Assembly: GCA_003290165.1 (NCBI GenBank)
Contig: QNQO01000592.1
Span: 496,001 to 560,000 of the forward strand
From: Berberis thunbergii
Taxonomy: Eukaryota > Streptophyta > Magnoliopsida > Ranunculales > Berberidaceae
Reading direction: 5' to 3'
DNA length: 64,000 bases
This document shows, piece after piece, positions 23,806 to 34,194 of the stretch; positions within the stretch are counted from its first letter, which is position 1; each line of letters starts with the position of its first letter. Under the pieces are notes generated by a model. It was given only the letters and a program-made list of their open reading frames with translations. It was not told the DNA's origin and searched no databases. The translations under genes were made by a program, and so were the position numbers.

Positions 23806-24461
23806 TGATATTAATTTTTATACCGATGACATTTTTTGATGTTTGAGATTTTTCTCTACATGCCAATACCAATAATTGTAGATTTGTGTAAATTGGTCCC
23901 TAAATTCTTCTAGTCAGGCATAAGTTCTTGTCCATGTTTTCTATATTTAATGGTTCACGCTATAGAGGAATCACATCCACTCACATTTGCCAAGCCACCA
24001 AACAAAAATGCATGTTGTGGTCTGAAACAACGAAAATTCTAGGGGTTGAGGGAGGGAACGAGCCACCCATCTAAATGCAGGACAATTCATTGACTTGACT
24101 CCAATACTCTCACCGACGTCTCAACCACTCTGAAAAAGATCAATATTATTGTAATGCTTTTGAGTGATCTTGACCCTACTTTTAGATTACACAAAAGCTC
24201 GAACTTGTAGAGAGGAAAGATTTATTCACATACCAAGTTAAGGTAGACGAAGACATAAGACTAAAAGGAGAATCTATATTTCAAGACCTATTTCAAGGTT
24301 TATTACGGTCTTAGTAAAGTAATTGGTTTGTAATTGTTGACAATTTGGGCTTTTAATTTGAGGAGTATTGGTTGGTTCTTAACAAACACAAGCAGTGCTC
24401 TAAAAATCCTCGGAAACAAAATATGAAAACGAGGGAAAGGGGCGAGGGATGGGTGGAAGCC
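23785..24461 (+). repeat. Rearranged duplicate of PAD4 flanking DNA
   Basis: 23785-24015 closely matches 26913-27140, the region upstream of PAD4. 24090-24272 matches 27150-27320, and 24273-24430 matches 28322-28490, which is inside PAD4 intron 2. The duplicate therefore joins PAD4 upstream DNA directly to intron 2 and lacks about 1 kb holding the proximal promoter, exons 1-2 and the start of intron 2. About 75 bp near 24016-24089 has no counterpart on the PAD4 side. Confidence 0.8.
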
Positions 24462-24920
24462 ACCCATCTAAATGCAGGACAATTCATTGACTTGACTCCA
24501 ATACTCTCTCAATCACTCTGAAAAAGATCAATATTATTGTAATGCTTTTAAGTGATCTTGACCCTACTTTTAGATTACACAAAAGCTCGAACTTGTAGAG
24601 AGGAAAGATTTATTCACATACCAAGCTAAGGTAGACGAAGACATAAGACTAAAACGAGAATCTATATTTCAAAACCTATTTCAAGGTTATTACGGTCTTA
24701 GTAAAGTAATTGGTATGTATTTGTTGACAATTTGGGCTTTTAATTTGAGGAGTATTGGTTGGTTCTTAACAAACACAAGCGGTGCTCTAAAAATCCTCGG
24801 AAACAAAATATGAAAACGAGGGAAAGGGGCGAGGGATGGGTGGAAGCCACCCATCTAAATGCAGGACAATTCATTGACTTGACTCCAATACTCTCTCAAT
24901 CACTCTGAAAAAGATCAATT
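24062..24920 (+). repeat. Tandem array of about 390-bp units derived from the PAD4 duplicate
   Basis: The marker ACCCATCTAAATGCAGG occurs at 24065, 24462 and 24849, giving units of 397 and 387 bp and a third copy cut off at about 24920. Both full units contain the same promoter-to-intron join. Each internal boundary carries GAGGGAAAGGGGCGAGGG and a short GATGGGTGG palindrome, resembling a foldback-MITE arm. Confidence 0.85.
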
Positions 24921-25276
24921 ATAATGGGATTAATTGAATTTAGTAACTAGTTTGAAAGGAAAATAGATTTAATGGGATGACAGGAGGCTACGTAATTCAG
25001 GTGTGCCTCTCTTCATACCATATTGCATGTTCATTTTTGTTTCGACCCTTAACTCTTTGTTTAGAGAACTCTAGGAATGTTACTAAATCATTGTTTTACT
25101 GCAACCTTAATGTTAATTTTCATCAACTCAAGTTTTATCAAAGTCTAAGCATTGATACAATTTCAAGATGGTAAATAATTGATATCACTATTTATTGTCC
25201 TGTTTTTCTTAAAAAAAAACAAGCTTAAGCCTATAAATATACACAAGAATAAGTTTTATCGAAGTCCTCGCCAACA
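24921..25276. other. AT-rich unassigned DNA
   Basis: Nothing recognised between the tandem array and the paired foldback MITEs. Confidence 0.5.
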
Positions 25277-25285
25277 CTCTTTCTT

Positions 25286-25476
25286 GAGCTTTTCTATGTG
25301 TCGAGGGAAAGGGCGAGGAAACCAGCGAGGTTTTTGAGGTGGCGGGGGGTGAACCGTTCACCCCCCTCGAGATGTGTTCCGCGCGCGCATCTCGAGGGGG
25401 GTGAACGGTTCACCCCCCGCCACCTCAAAAACCTCGCTGGTTTCCTCGCTCTTTCCCTCGACATTTAGAATTTCGC
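25286..25476. mobile_element. Foldback Mutator-like MITE, copy 2
   Basis: A 191-bp near-perfect inverted repeat. Its arms include GAGGGAAAGGGCGAGG and GGGGGGTGAACCGTTCACCC, and the loop is GC-rich near 25376-25388. The 9-bp target CTCTTTCTT is repeated exactly at 25277-25285 and 25477-25485. Confidence 0.92.
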
Positions 25477-25489
25477 CTCTTTCTTTCAT

Positions 25490-25655
25490 GAAAAATTCGA
25501 ACTGTCGAGGGAATAGGCGAGGAAAACAGCGAGGGGGACCGTCCATTCCCCCGGAATGCGTGCCTTCATTTTTCATGTGCACATCCTGAGGGATGGATGG
25601 TCCCCCCCTCCCTCGCTGTTTTCTTCGCCCACTCTCTCGACAGTTGGACAAACTC
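25490..25655. mobile_element. Foldback Mutator-like MITE, copy 3
   Basis: A 166-bp inverted repeat with the same terminal CTGTCGAGGG motif and a GACCGTCCATTCCCCC core. The target TTCTTTCAT is repeated exactly at 25481-25489 and 25656-25664. Its left target copy overlaps the right target copy of the preceding MITE by five bases. Confidence 0.92.
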
Positions 25656-25664
25656 TTCTTTCAT

Positions 25665-26073
25665 TGGGATTATTACTGTTTTCATGAATTACATCATTAT
25701 TTTTCTGTAACATTACATTATCAGTGGCATATTTTTAAAGCATTTTTGTTCAGATTTCTATCTTGATATTCTGGAAAGCATCTTAAATACATTTTCTGGA
25801 ATTGATTTCTTGATGTTAAGTTATTCAGGTTTGATGACCGGAAAGTATAATCATTTTCACTGTTATAGGAAAATTCATTCTTTTTTTTTCATATGTAGAT
25901 CTGATCCTCTTTCATTTTTTCGTTTCACCCACACAAGGAAAGATAATTCTTGAATTGAAGAGCCATCGCAAGAGAAAGGGTAATTGTTTTTAATTAATAT
26001 TTTTATTCTTTGCTACTTTATATTATATTTTAATTTTCTTAATTATTAATAGTTCTAAATATTTTTGCTAGGT
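25665..26073. other. AT-rich unassigned DNA
   Basis: No feature recognised other than possible intron-like sequence ending in the acceptor-like GCTAG before the transposase fragment. Confidence 0.45.
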
Positions 26074-26077
26074 TTTC

Positions 26078-26617
26078 ATGGATAATTCCCTTCAATCTCG
26101 AATTGAGGATGTAATGGAAGACTCAGAAGAGCTTTGCGCACAAGTTTATGTGGAGCAAATGGGTCCTGAGACTCGAAATAGAGTTCGGGGCTATGGAAAT
26201 GGTGTGACTCCTGATTTGGTACCTTATGCCTTGGGTAGTGCTAGTAGTTCATCAAGGACAGGATCAAAGACTAAAGAAGCCTTCTTGGAGTCTCAGTGTC
26301 TAGAAATGAAGACCAAGCATGAGGCTATATATGCAGAAGGAACTGGAAGAATTACAGGCTCAACAACAACAACAACATTATTAGCAGATGATGATGTTTA
26401 TGCATGCTATGCGGTCATGGGGAACCATGGAGATCTCTCAACCATCACACCAGTTAGGACCAAGTCAACCATTTCAGCCTCCTTATCCTATGAATCTGAT
26501 GCATCCTATATTGGACATATGCCTTTCGTGCCACCCTCACAACATTCTTCTGATAACTCTCATCATTCTAACGGTGTTCCATTAGATAGATTCATCGGAC
26601 TGCTTTCTGGTAAATGA
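26078..26617 (+). pseudogene. CACTA (Ptta/En/Spm) transposase C-terminal fragment
   Basis: The 179-codon open frame contains QVYVEQMGPETRNRVRGYG followed by GVTPDLVP, the well-conserved C-terminal signature of the plant Ptta/En/Spm transposase family. The upstream transposase domains are missing, and no CACTA termini are visible around it. It is an orphan end of a transposase gene, possibly spliced from an upstream exon near 25945-25980. It is unlikely to function alone. It could instead be captured coding DNA in a larger element, but no boundaries support that. Confidence 0.7.
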
Positions 26618-27643
26618 GTGGAGAAGATCGTGGAAAACGTGAGTTAGTGGAAAGAAAACTGGGTCTCCTCTGACTCAATCTTGTTCTCTAGAGAAAATAA
26701 AAAAGATATTTTCAAATAAAATTTCAACAAAAAGAATATGTTAAATCTCATCTTGACTCGACTGGACGGTGGCGATGGCGCGCGCGTGGAGTGGACCAAT
26801 CTTCATTTCAATCGGAAGAGCTTGACAATATTGCTCCTTATCCCACGAGGATCATTCCATATACAAGCAGTACATGTTGGTTTAACCGGCGTTAGATCCC
26901 ATCATTTGTCTTGATTTATTGTTGAAAACTAGTGATATTAATTTTTTCATACCGATGACATTTTTTGATTTTTGAGATTTTTCTCTACATGCCAATACCA
27001 ATAATTGTACATTTGTGTAATTTGGTCTCTAAATTCTTCTAGTCAGACATAAATTTTTCTTCATATTTTCTATATTCAATGGTTCACATTATAGAGGAAT
27101 CACATCAACTCACATTTGCCAAGCCACGAAACAAAAATGCATTAATTGTGTCTCCAATATTCTCTATGAAGTCTCAACCACTCTGAAAAGGAATATTATT
27201 GTAATGCTTTGAGTGATATTTACGTTACTTTTAGATTACACAAAAGCTCGAACTTGTAGAGAGGACGAATTTATTCACACTCCAAACTAAGGTAGACAAA
27301 GACACGAGACTAAAAGAGGACACATAACAAGTTAAGGCGTAACGGAAGAAGATATATACATAGAAAACTCACATCGGGGATCAATATGTGTCATCATTCC
27401 AACAAGTGAAATGGTAGATATAGCTGGTAAAAATAAAAAATAAAATGATCATGGCAATTTGATCATACGTATCTCTATGGCGTGGTGTGAACTTTGCACC
27501 TTCCTGACTAATTCAAAACAAACGCGGAAAGCCACATAGTCTTATTTTCTATGCTTGGACACACACGTTTTGGTTTCTTCCTTGTAAAAATCTTCAACAA
27601 ATACAGAGACCAGTTAAGGAGACTTGAAAGAAAAAAAAAAAAA
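26618..27643 (+). promoter_or_regulatory. Upstream region of PAD4
   Basis: Holds the parent sequence (26913-27320) of the duplicated block found at 23785-24272. A run of A immediately precedes the start codon. I could not identify a decisive TATA box or named regulatory element. Confidence 0.5.
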
Positions 27644-28976
27644 ATGGAACCAGAGGCTACAATGTAAGTAAAAACCTTATCTTCCTCTTCTTTTTATGAT
27701 CAACTTTTTTATGCATCTTAGATTGAATTTAGACTTAATGGCAGGTTTGAGACTAGTGAGACATTAGCAAGGTTTCTTGCTTCAACTCCATTGCTCTACG
27801 AATCATGGAGGGTCTGTGATCATGTAAACAACTTGATGGTTCCTTGTGATTTCATTGTTGATAGAGTTGGAAATGTCTGTTATATTGGTTTCTCTTCGGC
27901 TCTGAATTTGGAGCTCATTGTGAATGATAATAGTTTGGTTCCAATTGGTCACGACAATGGATTGTTCTCAGCCTTGTGTGGTGGCGGGGATGATGAAGAG
28001 GATGCTCCTATGGTTCATGCTGGTTTTCTTAAGTTATTTTACGCGGTTTTTAAAACCATAGACTTCCAAACTCAGGTATATTGTTTGATCTATAAGTATG
28101 TCTATTATTATTTTCTTATACAATTTTTATGCTATTTTGATACAATAGTTATAAGATTACATCCTATAGTCAATGAACATTTTTGTCACATGATGGAGTT
28201 TTTTTTTATTACTCTTTCTTTAAGGCAAATGTTGACGAGGACAGTTCTTTCCTGAAGCCAATTCAATCACTGAGTATTTAAATTTTGAAAAAAAATGTTA
28301 TAAAGAAGTGTAGCTTTTCGCGTGGAATCTATATTTCAAGATCTTTCTCAAGGTTATTACGATCTTAGTAAAGTAATTGGTTTGTATTTGTTGACAATTT
28401 GGGCTTTTAATTTGAAGAGTATTGATTGATTCTTAACAAACACAAGCTGCACTCTGCACTTTAAAACTCCCTGGAAACAAAATATGAAAATGAGTGATTC
28501 TCAATCTAAAAGTAGTGAGAAAAGTATGTTTGGCAATGTTTTATCTGCACTTTGTGTGAACTAAAATTCCTTGGAAGTATACCTTTGATTCGCAATCCAC
28601 ATTTCTTTTCGCAAATCATTCTGTCCCACCACCTATATATTATGGAGTGGTTGATGGTTTAACTGTAGGTGCACTCACAACTTAGTCGTAACTTTTGAAT
28701 TTTGACTTGAAGAAGAAAAGAGATTAGTTGAATTCTCTTGAATTATATATTTGGGTTAGTGGTTTAATTCACTTTGTGATAATAATATTGCTTCACTATG
28801 ACTAATTGACTTCAAAATTAAAATGCCGTATTCACTGGGGTTGAATGGATCAAAGAATTGATTAGAAAAACATAATGTTAAGAAGTATGATACGCGTTTT
28901 AATCTTTTGTTTCAAATGTTTATGAATTACTTTTATGTACATTATAAAAAGGAACAACGAATTATAATACGTTTAG

Positions 28977-29011
<35 letters not shown>

Positions 29012-30919
29012 GTAGCATGGTTTACGCCATGCTTGTGACACAACATTGGATGACCTTGACTTCCCACCCTTCCGTTGATTCATTTTTTGGATGATAATAC
29101 AAGTTGAATTTTTTTTAATTCCAAAGATTAATTTGATACTTAAGACTTTGTTGGATTACTATATTATTCTTACTTGGATCTATAAAAATAGTTTGATGAT
29201 GAAGGAAAAAGGAAATACAATTTAATTAGACGTAATTTTTTTTGCTAAAAATACATAATTTTTGCGTTCTGTACGCCATAAAAATTGATGATCTTGTGTA
29301 TAGATGGAAAAAATTATGGAGCAAAGCAAAGCAATTATAATCACAGGCCATTCAACTGGAGGAACCATTGCTTCACTTGCAACTCTTTGGATGTTATCTC
29401 TTTCTTCTCACCCTTCTGTGCTCTGCATCACCTTTGGTTCTCCTTTACTTGGTAATGAATCTCTATCGCAAGCAATCCTTAGAGAAAGATGGGGTGGAAG
29501 TTTTTGTCATATTGTCTCCAAACATGATATTGTACCGCGAATACTTTTTGTAACTGCACAGCAAAACATTGAAGATGTAAACATGTATCTCAATTATGTG
29601 TTAGCTCATATTGTGTCAAGAACGAAAACAATGCAAGAGGGTCACTTGATGGATGGGAATTCATATACGCCATTTGGGAGCTATATGTTTTGCTGCGAAG
29701 AGGGAGCAATTTGTGTTGACAATGCAAATGCTGTTGTTAAGATGCTTCATTTGATGCTTATGGATGCCTCCACAAAGTCTAGCTATATTGATGATCATAA
29801 TAAGTATGGAGAAGTTGTAAATAGAGTTTCTCAACAATTTTTGATGAGTAGCTGCTCTACAGAAGGGGTTCTTCTTGATAATGATGATGTTCAGTCAGGC
29901 TATGAAATCGGAACTTCCTTGGCATTGGAAGCCTCAGGATTAGCAAAACAGGTAACTCCTTATCCCTTTTTTCATGAAGTTATTAAGATGGCAAATCAAA
30001 GTAGTTAAGAGTATCTGTAATGCAGTTTTGTGTTCCAACCGATGGCCCAAAGTCCCAAAGAATCCATGTTATAGCCCTAAATGATTTGGATGTTGATTGC
30101 TACAAATATTAATGTTGCTAAAAACTTTTTTTGTTCATCAAATTGTAGGACTTTGTGGCCGAGGAAGGTAGAAAATGCTTAACAGAAGCAAGGCAGATGG
30201 GTCGCGCACCAAGCCTAAATAGTACTAATTTGGCAATTCTTCACTCCAAGGTAGCACCATACCGAGCTCAAATTGAGTGGTATAAAGCGCGTTGCGATGA
30301 CTCTAATGATCAAATGGGTTACTATGACACCTTCAAGCTTAGGGGAGCCTCTAAGAGAGAATTGAAAGTTAATCTAAATCGATTACATCTAGCTACTTTT
30401 TGGAATAAAATGCTACAAATGATAGAGGAGAATAAACTGCCACATGGTTTTTACAAGCGAATGAAATGGGTAAACGCAGCACAATTTTACAAGTTACTTG
30501 TTGAGCCGCTAGATATTGCTGATTACTATGGATCTGGTTTGCACATTAGTAAAGGTCATTATTTGCCACACGGGAGGGAGAAGAGGTACAAGGTATTCGA
30601 CAGATGGTGGAAAAACAGAACGGTTTTATCGAAAAAATACAAGAGGAACAAGTACGCGGGGTTGACACAAGATTCATGTTTTTGGGCCAGGGTAGAGGAG
30701 GCAAAAGAGTGGATAAAGACTGTTAAGGTTGAGACTGATCAGCAACAGTTGGATCAGCTGTGGAAGAATATTGAAGAATTTGCATTATATGCTACCAAAT
30801 TAGTTGAGAATAAGGAAGTTTCAAAGGATGTTGTTGCCGAAAATTCTAGTTATAGTATTTGGGTGAAGGAATTGCAGGAGTTGAAGAAAGTTACTACAAA
30901 TGCCTCAGCAATGTCCTAG
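27644..30919 (+). CDS. PAD4: PAD4, lipase-like immune regulator (EDS1 family)
   Basis: Four exons join in phase: 27644-27663, 27745-28075, 29304-29951 and 30149-30919, giving 589 residues. The N-terminal class-3 lipase-like domain begins FETSETLARFLASTPLL. It carries the nucleophile elbow GHSTGG (Ser134), the FGSPLLGN strand, Asp in KHDIVPR (about 192) and His in DDHNKYG (about 282), so the three triad positions are filled. From about residue 335 the C-terminal EP domain has IEWYKARCDD, MGYYDTFK, EPLDIADYY and QDSCFWARVEEAKEW, the family signature. PAD4 pairs with EDS1 in nucleus and cytoplasm to promote salicylate signalling and basal and TIR-NLR immunity. PAD4 is preferred over SAG101 and EDS1 because the N terminus and EP motifs follow PAD4. 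It is longer than the Arabidopsis protein, partly in the loop after KHDIVPR. A 24-bp duplication spans the stop codon. Confidence 0.9.
28322..28490 (+). repeat. PAD4 intron 2 segment also present in the upstream array
   Basis: This intronic stretch recurs at about 24273-24430 and 24655-24820 with few differences. It marks the right-hand end of the duplicated PAD4 material. Confidence 0.8.
28978..29008. repeat. (TA)n microsatellite in PAD4 intron 2
   Basis: About fifteen uninterrupted TA units; simple-sequence DNA likely to vary in length. Confidence 0.9.
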
Positions 30920-30949
30920 TTAAATGCCTCAGCAATGTTCTAGTTAAAT
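30902..30949 (+). repeat. 24-bp tandem duplication over the PAD4 stop codon
   Basis: Two copies of a 24-bp unit starting GCCTCAGCAATG (30902 and 30926) differ at one base. The unit contains the in-frame TAG, so the first copy ends the protein and the second copy lies in the 3' untranslated region. Confidence 0.9.
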
Positions 30950-31392
30950 GGTTGAATAAGAAATTTTCACTTTTGTGTGTGATTAGTTCGTTGGCTCTGA
31001 TGCTTAATTGGTATGCATATTGGGTAGTTGGTGAAACGATACTTCAACCAAAGTTAAACAAGCCAGTGAAATAGTTCAGCGTTCTTTTCTGAAGTTAGTG
31101 TAAGTGCAGTAATTGGCCTTACTTTCACCCTTTTATAAAGTTTAAGGAAGCTCTTGAAGCTTCCAAGCAGAGTTCGTAATATTTAGCATTTTTCGATTTA
31201 TTTATGATGTCCATTATCTCCAAACTCTACTCCATGTTTTAGGTTCAAAATGCAGACATTGAAATCTAAGTTGCTTAGAGAATTGACACCTAATAACTAA
31301 CAAATCTTTACTGATGAGATTTAATTGCTAATGACCGATGTTGAGTGCGGTGATGCCCTCTTGATGGCGATGTTGATCAGTCCTTGAATGAA

Positions 31393-31493
31393 GCACCGTA
31401 GATATTCATCGAGATAGGAGTTGTCGCTTATCTCGATGCATATCTACGATGCTACAGTGCACCGAGCATACAGTCGGGCACTGTAGCATTACT
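31393..31493. mobile_element. Foldback element with 9-bp target duplication
   Basis: The inner palindrome pairs GCACCGTAGATATTCATCGA with its complement near 31425-31456, followed by a second inverted segment with CACTGTAGCA. The host sequence CTTGAATGA is repeated at 31383-31391 and 31494-31502. It is similar in style to the other Mutator-like foldback MITEs but has a different sequence. Confidence 0.65.
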
Positions 31494-31558
31494 CTTGAAT
31501 GAATCATTGTACTGCAGGCTATAAAGAAGTTTTTTTTTAAAGCAAGCAGGGTTTTAAG

Positions 31559-32019
31559 TAGGGGTGGGCACGGGACGAGATGGACCTCATCCCTATCCCA
31601 TTCTATTCATTCGGGATTGGGACGGAATAGACCTTATCCCATCCCAAACGGGTTCAGGACGGGATCAACATGCTCCATATTGTAAACTCAAAGATACTAT
31701 ACTGTAAATGTTATATGTTACTGTATACTGTAAATGTCATATGTACTGTACTATAAATGTTATATGTTAGTGTAATATAACTCAATATCAAACAAATCTC
31801 ATACGAGTTTTGGAGAATTTCACCTAACACGTTGCATTACTCACAAATTCCATAAAACACGTGCAATGTTTAAAAAATCAATTCGGGACGAGACGAGATT
31901 GAAAATCTTCATCCCATCCCATCCCATTCCAGATCGGGATCGAATTGATCAATCCCAATAAAACCCGAAAAAATCAGGATGGGACGAGACGAGATCGCGG
32001 GATGGGATGCCCACCACTA
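31559..32019. mobile_element. hAT-like MITE (GGGTGGGCACGGGAC family), copy 1
   Basis: The left end TAGGGGTGGGCACGGGACG is matched in inverted form by the right end GATGCCCACCACTA. Subterminal repeats of GGGACGAGACGAGAT occur at both ends. The flanks GTTTTAAG (31551-31558) and GTTTTAAA (32020-32027) fit an 8-bp hAT target duplication with one mismatch. Confidence 0.75.
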
Positions 32020-32868
32020 GTTTTAAAGACCCCTTAACCTTTATATTAATAATAAAAAATCAAATACAATACCTATTCCAGAGAGAGATACCACTACAAG
32101 GTTTTACACATTCCATGAATCTCTAACATTGGTATGTTAATTACCACTTTTTTGTTTTGGATTATGTTTCATGTATTTTTTTGTTACATTTCCTACGTCT
32201 ATTGGATCGACGAGGGCTTGGTACATAATTTGGTTTAGCTTTTGCTATTAGAGCCTTGAGTCGCTCGTATTTTTTGTGACCAACCATCCTAGTTCCAATA
32301 TCATATAATTCCTTAGGTTCCGCCGACACCGCTATATCATCACTATATACATTCATTGCTTCAAAACTATTGGAGTGGTTTTCATCATCATCTCCATTTC
32401 TGTCCCAAATAGTCTTTTGATAAACTCTGTACTCGTATTTGGCTCATGAAAAACCTCATTCAATGACTAATGCTAAGCTATCAAGAAGATTGTTGATGCT
32501 AAGCTCGCCAACGATTTTCAAGCTGTATTGAAAGAGTTTCAAAAGGTGCAACGTCTTGCAGATGAAAGAGAAACATGTTCCCCTTTTGTACCCCAAGTTG
32601 CTCTTCCTCCCAGATATAATTGGTCAGATAAATGATAGCTTTATGTCCAATAAATATTGATTTTAGGATTGTTTATGTTATTTACTAGCTTCTAACAAAA
32701 TTGCATCTTTGTTCTTTTAATACACCTCAATTCTAATATAGCGGATCGTTAACAACTATACTCCAAGCAGTCTAGGTAAATTTTGTTCTATCATATATAT
32801 ATATAAATATTTTTTTCTAAGTTTTAGACCATATACTCAAGGGCGGAGTTAGGATTTTGCAAAAAATC
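32020..32868. other. Unassigned DNA
   Basis: A short minus-strand open frame at 32162-32356 ends in Arg/Lys-rich residues. I do not recognise it and do not call it a gene. Confidence 0.4.
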
Positions 32869-32969
32869 TAGAGAGTCAAGCCCGCCCAATACCATCCATC
32901 ATTCTAGAGATGTTGAAAATGGCCCAATCTCTAGGATGATGAATGGTATTGGACTGGCCTGACTCTCTA
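32869..32969. mobile_element. Foldback element inside an older repeat
   Basis: CTAGAGAGTC at the left pairs with GACTCTCTA at the right, and the arms continue through ATACCATCCATCATTCTAGA and its complement. It interrupts a sequence with the common plant repeat ends GGGCGGAG and AAGGGGGCAAA. A/T-rich flanks prevent a firm target-duplication call. Confidence 0.6.
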
Positions 32970-34194
32970 AAAAAATTCAAGATTTTGATGAAGGGGGCAA
33001 ACTAATAACAATTTGTTAATTTGTTAAAAAAAATTATTATTTATTAATTTGATAATAATTTTTAAATGCATTTTAGATATTATAAAATATCAAAACACAT
33101 ATCTGAATACACACCTCTTTAAAGCTTCAACTTACAAGATACCACTTTCAAGAAACTCACTACAAGACTTAAACACATGAAATCAAATTCTTGAACTAAA
33201 TTTTTTTTTCTTAACTGAGTTTATTTACTAACTAATCTGGAACACAAAATGGATACAGAAAACCCAATAACTTAGCAATTAAAGATCCAAATCTAAATAT
33301 TTAAGAAGCTAGGATGAAAATTTGGATGTTTACCTTAATGGGGTTCGATTCAAAGGTCGAAATACGAGTTTTGCAGGAGAGTTGAATCCTCTGCAGTGGT
33401 TTTGGATGTTTGGGGTGGAGATTTTGAAGAATGGGGCCGGTGGTGCAGAGATGGAAAACTCGAAAAGGGATGTGTGGGAGGGAGAGTGAGTTTGGTCAGT
33501 CAGTGAGGCAAGGCAAAAAATATAATATGAAATTAATGCTCATTTTTAAAACATATTTGAGTTTTAGTCCAATCACTCACTTTTTCCTCAACTTCTTCCT
33601 TTCAATTTAAGTACGAGTGTACCACACAAATGAAATCAGTTAAGTCATTGGCTAGAAGATATGAGGTTCAGTTCTTTGATCTATTAGAATTGCAGTTGTT
33701 TCAAGTTCTTTGAAGCTAGTAAACAATGCTAGCTAGACTTACTAAAATAAAAACCCTAAAAATGCCCCTAGTTCTTCTTCACCTCAGGTCCCTCCCAATG
33801 TAAACAAGCCAAACTCTAAATAGTTGAAAAGACTCGTTGGTCAAGTGGGACTAAGCCAACATTGCCTAATTAAACCGATAAAAATGATAAGCAATTCGCT
33901 ATATGTCATTAAGATCGATCATTGTCACCAAAAATTAACTTGCGCGTGTGTGTTCAAAAAATTATGTTCTCAAAATCGTTATCTAGCAAGCATTGCTTAC
34001 AATCACTTTATTCTTGCAAAACAAATAAATAGAACTTTACTTGATGAAAAATAGTATAACTTCTTTTTTTGTTTAGTTGCACATTTCACGCTATATCAAT
34101 ATAGCTGATAATAGTAATATTTGCAGGTTCTTGCTTGAAAGTTGTAAACATCTTCACTAAAGAATGCTAATCACTGATCATACGATCTTGATCA
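32970..34194. other. Intergenic DNA downstream of the carbonic anhydrase gene
   Basis: AT-rich sequence without a recognised gene. The 3' untranslated region and polyadenylation site of the minus-strand carbonic anhydrase should lie at its right edge. Confidence 0.5.

Noticed and set aside
27644..30919. SAG101 or EDS1 as the identity of the lipase-like gene
   Set aside because: The N terminus (FETSETLARFLASTPLL), GHSTGG, and the EP-domain motifs (IEWYKARCDD, QDSCFWA) follow PAD4 more closely.
32162..32356. Short minus-strand frame ending in Arg/Lys-rich residues
   Set aside because: Only 64 codons, no recognised domain and no neighbouring exon.
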